Positions 26,726 through 35,085 of a stretch of DNA of 64,000 bases are shown piece by piece. The translations under genes were made by a program, and so were the position numbers. Position 1 is the stretch's first letter; every line of letters starts with the position of its first letter. This DNA comes from Sulfitobacter sp. D7. GTDB taxonomy: Bacteria > Pseudomonadota > Alphaproteobacteria > Rhodobacterales > Rhodobacteraceae. A model generated the notes under the pieces. That model made no database searches and was not told the DNA's origin. It saw nothing but the letters and a program-made list of their open reading frames with translations. The stretch spans positions 930,001 through 994,000 of the forward strand of contig NZ_CP020694.1 in the NCBI RefSeq assembly GCF_003611275.1. The letters are read 5' to 3'.

Positions 26726-28074
26726 CAGACGATCTCCAGATAGGTATCATATTCGAAATGGGTCACTTGCCGCGCGAATTTGCGCAGCTCTTGGGTCTTG
26801 CATTCGACCATCATGGTCTGCAATCGCGATGAGAAAATGCCGGGCACATCCGGCCCTTTGCGGAAGGCGTCGATGGCCGTGGCCCAGTCGAGCGGCAGGT
26901 TGTCGAGCTTCATCGTATAGGCGTCGCCAGTGATCGGGGCGACGGGCTGCATGTCTTGCTCGATCCCCAAAAGCGCGCCGCCCAAGATGCTGGTCAGCAC
27001 CAGATAGGGGTTCGCATCGGCCCCGGCGACGCGGTGTTCGATGCGCCGTGCCTTGGCATCTCCGCCGGGGATGCGGATCGCGGCGGTGCGGTTCTCGTAG
27101 CCCCAGGCGACATTGGTCGGCGCATGGGCACCCGGCAGCAAGCGGCGATAGGAGTTTTCATGCGGCGCGAAGGTCAGCGTGTTTTGCTGCATCGTTGCCA
27201 GCAGACCCGCCACGGCGTTGAGCATCAGGGCCGTGCCCTCATCCCCGCCATTGTCGAAGACGTTAACGCCGTTTTCGTCCACCAGCGAGAAATGCACGTG
27301 AAAGCCACTGCCCGCCAGATCGCCATAGGGTTTGGCCATGAAGGTTGCGGCAAAGCCGTGTTTGCGGGCGATGCCGCGCACCAGCCGTTTGAACAGCACC
27401 GCGTCATCTGCCGCGCGCAGCGGATCGTCGACATGGCGCATGTTGATCTCGAACTGGCCCGCCCCATTTTCCGAGATCGCCGCATCCGCCGGGATGCCCT
27501 GCAATTCGCAGGCGTCATAGACCTCGTTCAGGAACTCATCGAAATGCTGCAACTCGTCCAGCGACAGTGCGCCGTCGGAATCCAGCCGCTTGCCGGTGAC
27601 CGGAGAGCAGGGCGCCTGCGGGTGATCCTCGGACGGATCAACAAGGTAGAACTCCAACTCGGTCGCAACCACGGGGGTGAGACCACGTGCTTTGAACTTA
27701 GCTGCCACTTCGGCCAGCGCGCGGCGCGGATCGCCGGGGAAGGGGGCGCCGTTTTCCTGACGCATCCAGAGCATCGCAAGCGCGGTCGGGCGCGAGGTCC
27801 ATGTGATGGGCATCAAGGGGCGGCCCGTGAAATCGCAAAGGCCATCGGAATCCCCGGTCTCAAACACCAGTTCGCTGTTTTCGACATCTTCGCCCCAGAT
27901 ATCCATGCCAACGATGGACAGGGGCATGCGCAGCCCGCCTTCGACAACCTTGGAGACTTGATCGGCTGGCACCCGCTTGCCGCGCATGGTGCCGTTAAGG
28001 TCGCAGACACAGGCAAAGATGGATTCGATTTCGGGATGTTGCGCCAGCCAGGCTTCGGCTTTGCTCTGAGACAT
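26725..28074 (-). CDS. Glutamine synthetase family protein, PuuA-like gamma-glutamylamide synthetase
   Basis: 449 residues from ATG 28074, with AGGAACCC just upstream; the longer frame to 28152 runs through the promoter region. Glutamine synthetase beta-grasp and catalytic domains are complete (Glu-Leu-Glu-Phe-Tyr for metal binding near 150, Asn-Gly-Ala-Gly-Gln-Phe-Glu near 212, His-Val-His-Phe-Ser near 262, Asn-Arg-Thr-Ala-Ala-Ile-Arg near 346). Context (PuuB-like oxidase downstream, GntR regulator divergent) argues for gamma-glutamylation of an amine rather than ammonia assimilation. Likely ATP-dependent and cytosolic. Confidence 0.87.
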   Translation of the reverse strand: MSQSKAEAWLAQHPEIESIFACVCDLNGTMRGKRVPADQVSKVVEGGLRMPLSIVGMDIWGEDVENSELVFETGDSDGLCDFTGRPLMPITWTSRPTALAMLWMRQENGAPFPGDPRRALAEVAAKFKARGLTPVVATELEFYLVDPSEDHPQAPCSPVTGKRLDSDGALSLDELQHFDEFLNEVYDACELQGIPADAAISENGAGQFEINMRHVDDPLRAADDAVLFKRLVRGIARKHGFAATFMAKPYGDLAGSGFHVHFSLVDENGVNVFDNGGDEGTALMLNAVAGLLATMQQNTLTFAPHENSYRRLLPGAHAPTNVAWGYENRTAAIRIPGGDAKARRIEHRVAGADANPYLVLTSILGGALLGIEQDMQPVAPITGDAYTMKLDNLPLDWATAIDAFRKGPDVPGIFSSRLQTMMVECKTQELRKFARQVTHFEYDTYLEIV

Positions 28075-28083
28075 GGGGTTCCT

Positions 28084-28095
28084 TTCGATATCGAA
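28084..28095. promoter_or_regulatory. 12-bp palindrome in front of the puuA-like gene
   Basis: TTCGATATCGAA is a perfect palindrome located 10 bases upstream of the puuA-like start, partly over its ribosome-binding region. A regulator bound here could block transcription or early elongation. Function inferred only. Confidence 0.35.
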
Positions 28096-28104
28096 CCTGA
28101 AAAT

Positions 28105-28133
28105 GTGATACCATTTAGGGAAACGTAATACCA
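28105..28133. promoter_or_regulatory. Candidate GntR operator, direct repeats
   Basis: GTGATACCA (28105-28113) and GTAATACCA (28125-28133) are spaced exactly 20 bp apart, two helical turns, in the divergent region between the puuA-like and GntR genes. The spacing would put both copies on one DNA face. Plausible operator controlling both directions. Confidence 0.45.
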
Positions 28134-28198
28134 CTATTCGCTTGTCTGTCAATCGCCCCGGAGCGTATGGTCAGCGGCGAAAGACCAAAGGCGGCCCG

Positions 28199-28915
28199 AT
28201 GACCGACACCGAAAACGACGCGCTCAACATTCCCGAAATCCCTGAGATCCCGGGCGGGACGACGCAGGAATATGTCTATGGGCGGCTGCGCAATGCGATC
28301 ATGCTTGGCGCGATCACGCCCGGCACCTCGCTGACCATGCGCGGCATTGCAGAGCGTCTTGGCCTCAGCCCGACCCCGGTGCGCGAGGCAGTGCGGCGGC
28401 TGAGTTCGGAACACGCCATCCAGATCAAGGACAACCGCCGCCTGACCGTGCCGCTGATGACCTCTGACCGGTTCGAGGAACTGGTCGCCCTGCGCATCGC
28501 GGTCGAGACCCACGCCGCCCTGCGCGCCTTGCCCTATATCTCGGACATCGTGATCGACAGGCTGACCGAGATTGACGGCAGCATGGATCGGTTTGTGGCG
28601 GAACGGGACTCGGACCAACTGACGCTGCAGAACCAAGCCTTTCATCGGATGCTGTATTCGGTGAACCCGGCGCAGGCGTCTTTGCCGATGATCGAAAGCA
28701 TCTGGCTGCAACTCGGCCCCTTTCAGCGGCAGGTCATCACTGAGGTGGCGGAATACTATCAGATTGACCGACATAAAGAGGTGTTAGCGGCACTTTCCGC
28801 ACGCGATGGCGCAGCGCTGAGCGCGGCGATTGCCAATGACATCGTCGACGGGGTGCTCGACACGGGCCGCAAGCTGCTGGCGGCAGAGGCGGGCGGGGAA
28901 GCGGGCCAGATCTAG
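28199..28915 (+). CDS. GntR-family (FadR/FCD subfamily) transcriptional regulator
   Basis: 238 residues from ATG 28199; the frame opens earlier at 28142 but inside the promoter region. Winged HTH about 22-85 (Leu-Ser-Pro-Thr-Pro-Val-Arg-Glu-Ala-Val-Arg-Arg near 59-70, the classic GntR recognition helix), then an all-helical FCD effector domain. Divergent from the PuuA/PuuB-like operon, which it most likely regulates in response to an amine or its product. Confidence 0.9.
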   Translation: MTDTENDALNIPEIPEIPGGTTQEYVYGRLRNAIMLGAITPGTSLTMRGIAERLGLSPTPVREAVRRLSSEHAIQIKDNRRLTVPLMTSDRFEELVALRIAVETHAALRALPYISDIVIDRLTEIDGSMDRFVAERDSDQLTLQNQAFHRMLYSVNPAQASLPMIESIWLQLGPFQRQVITEVAEYYQIDRHKEVLAALSARDGAALSAAIANDIVDGVLDTGRKLLAAEAGGEAGQI

Positions 28916-29013
28916 GTCCAGAGCGGCGTCTGGCCTTTGATCTATGAATTCCTTGGGTGATCAGGCTAGAACTGCGCCGAACGATGCGGGAACGATGGGG
29001 GCTGGGGCGCGAC

Positions 29014-30096
29014 ATGCAAAGACATAGCATCGGGGGCAGGGGGGTGCAGTCGCTCTGCGCGGTTTTGGTCGTCCTGCTGTCGGCCTGCGCGCCGCGCCCG
29101 GGCGGAGAGACTTTGACCGTCGTGCCGGCAGACGGCTCCGCGCGGTCTTTGGCGATCACCGTGGCCTCTACCCGGGGCCGCGACGCGCAGTCGGGGCATT
29201 ATACCGATGACCGCGCCCGTGGGCTCAATTATGAGCGGTTTACCATCGCCATCCCGCCAAATCATGAGGCCAGCAAGATCGAATGGCCTGACGAAGACCC
29301 CGACCCGAGCCGCAGCTTTGCGGTGACGGCGCGTGATCCCCTGCGCGGGCTAGATATCCGCCGATCAGGGCGGGCGCGGCAGGATGTGATGGTCTTTGTC
29401 CATGGCTACAACCAGACCTTTCCCGAATCGCTGTTCCGTTTGGCGCAGGTGGCGGCAGACGGGCATCTGCCCGAACAGCCGATCCTGTTTGCTTGGCCCT
29501 CTGCCGGAACCGTGGTGGGCTATGTCGCCGACAAAGACGCTGCGGCCTATTCGCGCGATGAACTGGTCGCCATGCTCGGCACCCTCGCCGCCGATCCCGA
29601 TGTGGGTGAGATCACGCTTTTCGGTCACAGCATGGGCGGCTGGCTGGTGGCCGAGGCGCTGCGGCAATTGCGCCTGTCGGGGCAAGATGAGGTGATCGCA
29701 CGGCTGAGCGATGTCGTGCTTGCGGCCCCCGACATCGACGTGGATGTCTTTCGCAAACAGATTGAGGTGATCGGGCCGCTTGATCCACCCATGGCCATCC
29801 TCGTCGCGCCGGATGATCGGGCGCTGCGCATCTCGGCGGGTCTTGCCGGGGCGCGTCCTCGGATCGGGCGGACCAACGCCAGCACGCCTGCGGTGCAGGC
29901 GCTGGCCAAACGCTATGGTGTTTTGCTGGTCGATATCTCGGCCATTGGCGCGGTGGATGGCACCCATCACAACCGCTTTGCGTCTCTCGTGCAGTTGATG
30001 CCGGAAGGGGGCGATAGGCTGGCGGAGGCCCGTGCACAGGTCGGTGCCTTCATCCTTGATCCCGTCTCGGCCACGCTGGTCGCGCTGTCGCGCTAA
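29014..30096 (+). CDS. Lipoprotein alpha/beta hydrolase (DUF900-type)
   Basis: 360 residues from the ATG at 29014, selected because it starts an ideal lipoprotein signal with lipobox Leu-Ser-Ala-Cys (Cys25); in-frame starts at 28957 (GTG) and 28984 are possible. The hydrolase core shows Phe-Val-His-Gly-Tyr-Asn near 128-133 (oxyanion side) and Gly-His-Ser-Met-Gly-Gly with nucleophile Ser206. An Asp and a His later (Thr-His-His-Asn near 319) could complete the triad. It is probably membrane-anchored in the periplasm. Natural substrate unknown. Confidence 0.8.
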   Translation: MQRHSIGGRGVQSLCAVLVVLLSACAPRPGGETLTVVPADGSARSLAITVASTRGRDAQSGHYTDDRARGLNYERFTIAIPPNHEASKIEWPDEDPDPSRSFAVTARDPLRGLDIRRSGRARQDVMVFVHGYNQTFPESLFRLAQVAADGHLPEQPILFAWPSAGTVVGYVADKDAAAYSRDELVAMLGTLAADPDVGEITLFGHSMGGWLVAEALRQLRLSGQDEVIARLSDVVLAAPDIDVDVFRKQIEVIGPLDPPMAILVAPDDRALRISAGLAGARPRIGRTNASTPAVQALAKRYGVLLVDISAIGAVDGTHHNRFASLVQLMPEGGDRLAEARAQVGAFILDPVSATLVALSR

Positions 30097-30189
30097 GACG
30101 GGCGGCTTGCACTTGGCCCGCGCCGCGCAGTATGGGGGCGCGAGCCACCACGAAAGACCGATTTCCCCAGCCCGAGCGGAGCCAGCCCC

Positions 30190-31107
30190 ATGACCATCAC
30201 CCATCTCGTCACCCATTCGGGCGGCTTTCACGCGGATGAGCTTTTGTCCTCCGTCATTCTGACGCGGCTCTACCCGGAAGCGACGCTGCTGCGCAGCCGT
30301 GACGCCCAGTGGATCACGCCGGGCGCGGGGCGGATCATCTATGACGTAGGCCGCGATTATGACGCCGAGGCGTTGATCTTTGACCACCATCAGCGCCCCG
30401 GCCCGCTGCGCGAAGATGGCCAGCCTTTCAGCTCTTTCGGGCTGATTTGGCAGCACTATGGCCGCGACTATCTGCGCAGCTTTGACCTGCCCGATGCGGA
30501 CCTTGAGGATATTCACCGCAGCTTCGACCAAGGTTTCGTGCTGCCGGTTGACCTGATCGACAATGGCGCGCTTGAGCCGTCGGTGGCGGGGCAGCTGGCA
30601 GGCATGACCCTGCCGGTGCTGTTGGAGACACTAAAACCGGTTTTCGATGAACGGGGCGAGGGTGCCGACGACCGCGCGTTCATGGCCGCTTTACCAGTTG
30701 CCCGCGCCTTTGTCGAAGCCGCGATCAAAGGCAAGGCCGCCAAACGCCGGGCCGAGTCGATGGTGATGCAGGCCATTGAGGCGGCAGGCAGCGGGCGCGT
30801 GTTGGAACTGCCGACGGGCATGCCCTTCCGCTCGGCTGTGGAAAAGGCCGGAGCGGATCATCTGCTTTTCGTCGTGCACCCGCGCGGGGACGATTGGGCC
30901 CTGACCACGATCCGCAAAAGCGGCGATAGTTTCGAGGCCCGCGCCGATCTGCCCGAAGCTTGGGCCGGGCTAACGGATGCCGAATTGGAGGCTGCAAGCG
31001 GCGTGCCGGGGGCAAAATTCTGCCATAACGCGCGCTTCATCGCCGTGGCGGCAACCCGAGAGGCAGCGCTGCGCATGGCCGAGCTGGCGGTCGCGGAAGC
31101 CAGCTAA
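30190..31107 (+). CDS. MYG1-family DHH protein (3'-5' RNA exonuclease-like)
   Basis: 305 residues. N-terminal Thr-His-Ser-Gly-Gly-Phe-His-Ala-Asp-Glu at about 8-17 and Phe-Asp-His-His (Asp65-His66-His67) are the metal-binding hallmarks of the UPF0160/MYG1 family. Eukaryotic MYG1 is a 3'-5' RNA exonuclease; bacterial members are less studied. Length is normal for the family. Isolated gene, facing the small secreted protein at 31138. Confidence 0.85.
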   Translation: MTITHLVTHSGGFHADELLSSVILTRLYPEATLLRSRDAQWITPGAGRIIYDVGRDYDAEALIFDHHQRPGPLREDGQPFSSFGLIWQHYGRDYLRSFDLPDADLEDIHRSFDQGFVLPVDLIDNGALEPSVAGQLAGMTLPVLLETLKPVFDERGEGADDRAFMAALPVARAFVEAAIKGKAAKRRAESMVMQAIEAAGSGRVLELPTGMPFRSAVEKAGADHLLFVVHPRGDDWALTTIRKSGDSFEARADLPEAWAGLTDAELEAASGVPGAKFCHNARFIAVAATREAALRMAELAVAEAS

Positions 31108-31113
31108 GGCCGA

Positions 31114-31127
31114 GGCCCCAAAGGGCC
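31114..31127. terminator. Weak hairpin between convergent genes
   Basis: GGCCC-4-GGGCC lies in the 30-base gap between the converging MYG1 gene and the small secreted protein gene. The stem is short (5 bp) and may serve both directions. Confidence 0.35.
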
Positions 31128-31137
31128 CCGGGAGGGG

Positions 31138-31476
31138 TCACATATAGGCGTCGGAGGTCAGGAAAAACATCGTTTCGCTGATCTGTATCTCATGGGCGAA
31201 AGTCCATGTCGGCGCGTGGCGCTGGTAGCGGTCGGAGGCCATGAGCGCGCGAAAGCCCTCTGCGGTCCCCGGCCCCCATGCACCGTCGATGGCCCCGGTG
31301 TAACAGCCTTCGTGTTTCAAGCTGTCTTGCACCATGCGGCGCGCGCCCAGATCGCGGCTCTGGAACAGGGCCTGCACCTCGGCAAGGGTCACCTCCGCCG
31401 ATTGCGCGTAGAGCGGGCTGACACGCAATGACGCAGCACCGATAGCGGCGGCGGTGAAAAAACCTCTTCGCTTCAT
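31138..31476 (-). CDS. Small secreted protein with peptidoglycan-binding-like domain
   Basis: 112 residues from ATG 31476, which has GAGGAA upstream. A Tat-like signal is possible (Met-Lys-Arg-Arg-Gly-Phe-Phe-Thr) ending near Ala-Gln at about 25. The rest has Cys-Tyr-Thr-Gly-Ala-Ile-Asp-Gly-Ala-Trp-Gly-Pro-Gly-Thr, the core of a PG_binding_1 repeat, in a single copy. Likely acts on or near the cell wall. Bases 31477-31652 upstream are A/T-rich and hold its promoter; no other gene is seen there. Confidence 0.6.
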   Translation of the reverse strand: MKRRGFFTAAAIGAASLRVSPLYAQSAEVTLAEVQALFQSRDLGARRMVQDSLKHEGCYTGAIDGAWGPGTAEGFRALMASDRYQRHAPTWTFAHEIQISETMFFLTSDAYM

Positions 31477-31652
31477 CGTAATTCCTCTCAAACTATACCG
31501 AAGCCGAAATACAAACTCATCGGCCTCGGCGCCCCTCCCCGGGGCGGCATATACAATGCGGTTTTGATGGAATCGAATTGCGGTTTTTTCTTGTCCGATA
31601 TTCGCTATTTAGGGGAATTTTCGGAAATAGTTCCCGTAAATGGGTAGACCCG

Positions 31653-32078
31653 CTAGCGCTGATCGTCGAGCCAGATCGACAGGAATCCTTCGGCTTGGGC
31701 AGCCGTTTCGGCTTCTTGCAAAGCCTGCTTGCGGGCCTCGGCGCGGCGGTTGCGGATCAGGTCAATGCGCTTGGCCTCGGCGAAGAGCCCGTTCAGCCTG
31801 TCGTGGATGCCCGCGCTATCGGCGCGCAGCCGCTCGGCCTCGGCCTCTTTGCGGTGGATCGTTTCCGAGACGTTGCGGATGAAGGCCGAGACCACGCGCG
31901 TCGATTCCACGGCATCGGGGTCGCCACGATCGTTGAGCTGCTCCATCAGACTGTGCCGTTCGTTTTCGATCTGGGTCAGGGCGCGGTTCACCTCGGCCAT
32001 CTCCAGCGCCACATTTTCCATCTCGAAGCGTTTGAGCCGCGACAATACGGCCAGCCCGTCGCCGCGCCGCGGTTTCAC
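31653..32078 (-). CDS. Coiled-coil flagellar protein, FliJ-like
   Basis: 141 residues, almost entirely charged helix rich in Glu, Arg and Ala, with Met-Glu-Asn-Val-Ala-Leu-Glu-Met near the start. Size and composition match FliJ, the soluble export chaperone-escort that contacts the FliI ATPase and FlhA. Its gene overlaps the previous one by four bases at the end of the motA operon. Sequence divergence among FliJ proteins makes this assignment tentative. Confidence 0.55.
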   Translation of the reverse strand: MKPRRGDGLAVLSRLKRFEMENVALEMAEVNRALTQIENERHSLMEQLNDRGDPDAVESTRVVSAFIRNVSETIHRKEAEAERLRADSAGIHDRLNGLFAEAKRIDLIRNRRAEARKQALQEAETAAQAEGFLSIWLDDQR

Positions 32079-32332
32079 GGCTTGGCGCCCTGCGACAGAA
32101 CAATGAGCCGCTCGCGCATCCGTTCCAGCACCTCAGGATCAAGCAGCGGCAGTCCCGCCATCGGGGGAACATGGCCGATCACCCCGTGCCGACGCATGGA
32201 ATTGGGCAGGCGGGCTTCTGCTTCGGCGGCCTTGTCGACCTTTTCTGCGCCCTTTTCGTCGTCCGTGCTGGCAGCCAGCCCCGGCCCGGCAAGAAGCGCG
32301 ACGAGCGCGATCAGGGGCAGGGCGCGCATCAT
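32075..32332 (-). CDS. Small secreted protein of unknown function in the motA operon
   Basis: 85 residues with a signal peptide (about 1-20, Ala-Gly-Pro-Gly-Leu-Ala-Ala) and a charged mature part containing Pro-Leu-Leu-Asp-Pro-Glu-Val-Leu-Glu. Overlaps motA and the FliJ-like gene by four bases each, so it is co-translated with them. No family recognised; a periplasmic flagellar role is inferred from its place between motA and a FliJ-like gene. Confidence 0.55.
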   Translation of the reverse strand: MMRALPLIALVALLAGPGLAASTDDEKGAEKVDKAAEAEARLPNSMRRHGVIGHVPPMAGLPLLDPEVLERMRERLIVLSQGAKP

Positions 32333-33195
32333 ACCGCGGGCAGTTCGCGCTGCGAGGCCTCCACGGCGGAGAAGTTCGGCTGTTTCGTCGTGGGGATGTT
32401 GCCGCGGCCCAATTCGATGCAGATGCCGGGGGGGTGGCCCGCCACGATGGCCACGATCACGTCGCGGATCACGGTATATATCGCGCCGTCTTCCTCTTCG
32501 ATCTGCTCCAACCGGCCCGCGATGGGCTGCACCATGCAGTAGGCAAGGAAGACCCCAAGGAAGGTGCCCACCAAGGCCCCGCCGATCATCGCGCCAAGGA
32601 TCTCTGGCGGCTTGTCGATTGAGGACATGGTTTTGATTACCCCCAGCACCGCCGCGACGATGCCGATGGCGGGCAGCCCGTCGGCCATGCTCTGGATCGC
32701 GCTGGCAGAGACGAGTGATTCATGGTGGTGCTTCTTGATCTTGCGGTTCAACACGTCTTCCATTTGAAAACGGTCGTCGAATTGCATCGACATCATGCGG
32801 AAGCTGTCGGCGATGAGGTCGGTCAGAAAATGGTCTTTCATCAGCTTGGGGTAGCGTTGAAAGATCGGGCTGGCCTCGGGGTTTTCGATATGCTCGTCCA
32901 TCGCGACAATGCCCTTGGTCTTATAAAGACGCGCCAGCTCGAACATCAGCGCCAGCAGATCGTTGTAATCCGCCGCCTTCCAACGCGGCCCCTTGATCAC
33001 GCGCATCACGCCGACCAGCGATGACTTCACCACCGAGAAGGAGTTGGCGATCACGAAAGCCCCGAGAGAGGCGCCGCCGATCATCATGCCTTCATAGGGA
33101 AGGGCGTGCAGGACGATGTCCATATTGCCCCCCGACAGCATGAAGCCGCCAAAGACCAGACCGAAGACCATTACAAGACCAAGCAAGAGTGTCAT
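32329..33195 (-). CDS. motA: Flagellar motor stator protein MotA
   Basis: 288 residues. Start 33195 has GGAGG upstream; the open frame continues to 33213 without support. Four membrane helices arranged 2+2 around a large cytoplasmic loop, and a Pro-Ala-Ile-Gly-Ile-Val-Ala-Ala-Val-Leu-Gly segment in helix 3, typical of MotA/TolQ/ExbB. With MotB (encoded at 35086 on the other strand) it forms the proton-driven stator that turns the rotor via FliG. Confidence 0.93.
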   Translation of the reverse strand: MTLLLGLVMVFGLVFGGFMLSGGNMDIVLHALPYEGMMIGGASLGAFVIANSFSVVKSSLVGVMRVIKGPRWKAADYNDLLALMFELARLYKTKGIVAMDEHIENPEASPIFQRYPKLMKDHFLTDLIADSFRMMSMQFDDRFQMEDVLNRKIKKHHHESLVSASAIQSMADGLPAIGIVAAVLGVIKTMSSIDKPPEILGAMIGGALVGTFLGVFLAYCMVQPIAGRLEQIEEEDGAIYTVIRDVIVAIVAGHPPGICIELGRGNIPTTKQPNFSAVEASQRELPAV

Positions 33196-33220
33196 TGCTG
33201 CACACGCCTCCAAAAAGAAA

Positions 33221-33249
33221 CTATTCTTACTTTATCCTTGAGTGAATGG
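33221..33249 (+). promoter_or_regulatory. A/T-rich element in the motA/unknown divergent promoter
   Basis: This stretch starts TATTCTTACTTTA and continues into GAATGG. It aligns almost base for base with 44582-44610 ahead of flgE (TATTCTTGCTTTA ... GAATCGG). Both lie in divergent or leading regions of flagellar genes. Possible shared activator or sigma-factor site. Confidence 0.45.
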
Positions 33250-33288
33250 GTCTATACAAGTATTATCTAGGAAAGAACTTGGGTTTCT

Positions 33289-34389
33289 ATGATGAATAGT
33301 GGTTTTTCGGTCAAAGAAGAGTTGAGGAATGATGTCGACGCTCTGCAAGAGCCCGACGCCTTCGCCTATTTCGTCGACCCCTCTGAGCTTTCGGTGCTCG
33401 TGCAGGGCTGGCCCGAGGAGATGCGGCTGCTGCTTTGCATGGATGCGGGTGGGCTTTGTGAGTTCGTGGTCTTTCACAATGACGAAGAGCACGCGGTTTT
33501 CGACCGGGTTGCGGATATCCTTGATCGTCCCGTGGGCAGCTTTGCCGTCAGCCCAGAGGTTGAGGGGCATCCCTGCCGTAGGTTGTTGTTTTCTGAGGAA
33601 AACGCGCTGTTGAAGGCAATTCAGGAAAGCAAAACACTGGAAGAAACAGCGGCGGATTACCTGATCAACTACAACTTCGCCCGCGAAGAGGGCTTGGATT
33701 TCGACGAGTTGATGCGCCAGCGCCCCGAGTTGGAGCAGTTCCAGCGGGTCAGCACCAACAAGATCTTTCCTATCGGCACCCGCAAGCGCCGCAAGCTGCG
33801 CACGGGCCCGCCCGAAGGTTATATGCCCTCCGCCGAGGTGCAGCCGGGTGAGTGTTTCTACGTGCGCCTTGAAATGTGGCTCGCCGGCGGGCGGATGCGA
33901 ATCGCGGCCAGCCCGGAAAAGCCGCTGCCCATGGTGCCGACCTTGGTGCGTGACATTGCGTTTCGTGACGATTTTGCATCAGTCTATATCCCCCGCGACA
34001 CGCTCGCGGCGGAGTGGCGGCCCAAGGATAACATGGTGATCGACATCCCGGCCGAGCTTTTCCCCGCCGGATTCAGCGACAGTTGTGAGCGGCGCGAAGT
34101 GAAGGTCGCAGTCATGCCCCGGGGTATCTTTGTCGAATTCGGCGCACCGATTGACGTGCCCCCGGCACCCGAGCCTGAGTTGCTCGACCCCGCGACGTTG
34201 ACGCCGCAACCGCCCGCACCACGCAAGAGCCTGTGGAAGTCGCTGCATATCCCGCTGATCGCGGTGGCAGGGCTGGGGGTGACCGGTCTGTTCAGCACGA
34301 TCATCGCGCAGACGACGGGGAATGACGTGGTTCCTGATCCGGCCCCGAAAAGCGCGATTTTCAAAACCGTCGCGCAGATGGAGCCGTGA
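33289..34389 (+). CDS. Unknown flagellar-locus protein with C-terminal membrane helix
   Basis: 366 residues, soluble for about 310 residues with acidic and aromatic segments, then one predicted membrane helix at about 318-337 and a short tail. A middle region (about 180-285) may form beta strands. The proline-rich stretch (about 285-310) looks like a linker. No known domain is recognised. It is divergent from motA and 186 bases upstream of the mucR-like gene, so a role in motor regulation or flagellar assembly is suggested but unproven. Confidence 0.6.
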   Translation: MMNSGFSVKEELRNDVDALQEPDAFAYFVDPSELSVLVQGWPEEMRLLLCMDAGGLCEFVVFHNDEEHAVFDRVADILDRPVGSFAVSPEVEGHPCRRLLFSEENALLKAIQESKTLEETAADYLINYNFAREEGLDFDELMRQRPELEQFQRVSTNKIFPIGTRKRRKLRTGPPEGYMPSAEVQPGECFYVRLEMWLAGGRMRIAASPEKPLPMVPTLVRDIAFRDDFASVYIPRDTLAAEWRPKDNMVIDIPAELFPAGFSDSCERREVKVAVMPRGIFVEFGAPIDVPPAPEPELLDPATLTPQPPAPRKSLWKSLHIPLIAVAGLGVTGLFSTIIAQTTGNDVVPDPAPKSAIFKTVAQMEP

Positions 34390-34460
34390 TGCATTCTGCA
34401 CAATATGGCGGAAAAGTGCTTGCCAATGCTTGCGCGGGTTCCAAATACAATTCGAATCGT

Positions 34461-34483
34461 GATAAGAATAAACGGCAAAGAAT
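34461..34483. promoter_or_regulatory. A/T-rich AAGAAT direct repeats upstream of mucR
   Basis: AAGAAT occurs at 34464-34469 and 34478-34483 within a markedly A/T-rich 186-base gap (34390-34575). The gap also contains GCGAAGC/GCTTCGC able to pair around 34506-34530. This is the promoter region of the MucR-like gene; autoregulation at A/T-rich DNA would fit that family. Confidence 0.4.
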
Positions 34484-34575
34484 TATTTATCTTTGCTGCG
34501 TCCCTTGCGAAGCGCTTCTTGAATGCTTCGCGAACCTTGCAGAAGGCAAGATTAACTTAACAAGGAAGTTGCTTC

Positions 34576-35043
34576 ATGCCTAATGTACCCCCCAAGCAGA
34601 ATCTAAGCGATACCGCGATTGCGACCATCGTTTCGGGTTTCGCCAGCCGCAGCGACGTGACGATAGATGATATCTTGACCTTGGTCGAACGTCTGCGCGC
34701 CACCCCGGCTGACGCCCCTGCCACCGCATTGGCCAATATCCCCGCCGCCGTTGCGCCCATCGCGCCCAAGGCCCAAGGCATGACTGCCGCGCCGGGTGAG
34801 CAACCGATGACCGATGACACGATCTTTTGCCTGTGCTGCGGCAAGGGGTTCAAAATGCTCAAGCGTCACCTCGGGGCCGAACATGGGCTGACCGAAGCGG
34901 AATACCGCGTGATGTTCAGCCTGCCCGCCGACGCGCCGCTGGTCGCGCCGAGCTACTCCAAGCGCAAGGCCGAATACGCGAAACGCGCAGGGCTGGGCAA
35001 ATACAGCCGCGACAAGTCGGACAACAACGCAGAGCTTTCCTGA
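34576..35043 (+). CDS. MucR/Ros-family zinc-finger transcriptional regulator
   Basis: 155 residues with AAGGAA upstream of the ATG. The zinc site is Cys85/Cys88 with His98 and His103 (Cys-x2-Cys ... His-x4-His), and the following Leu-Pro-Ala-Asp-Ala-Pro-Leu-Val-Ala-Pro-Ser-Tyr matches the conserved MucR segment. MucR proteins bind A/T-rich DNA and control exopolysaccharide, motility and cell-cycle genes in Rhizobiales and relatives. It sits between two flagellar genes (33289 unknown and motB), strongly suggesting local control. Confidence 0.88.
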   Translation: MPNVPPKQNLSDTAIATIVSGFASRSDVTIDDILTLVERLRATPADAPATALANIPAAVAPIAPKAQGMTAAPGEQPMTDDTIFCLCCGKGFKMLKRHLGAEHGLTEAEYRVMFSLPADAPLVAPSYSKRKAEYAKRAGLGKYSRDKSDNNAELS

Positions 35044-35085
35044 TCTGGCCCCGGGCCCGATCTTGCGTAGTCGGGAGGCCGTGTG

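Noticed and set aside
28105..28133. Repeats as a possible CRISPR or mobile-element remnant
   Set aside because: Only two nine-base copies exist at one promoter, which fits an operator and not an array.
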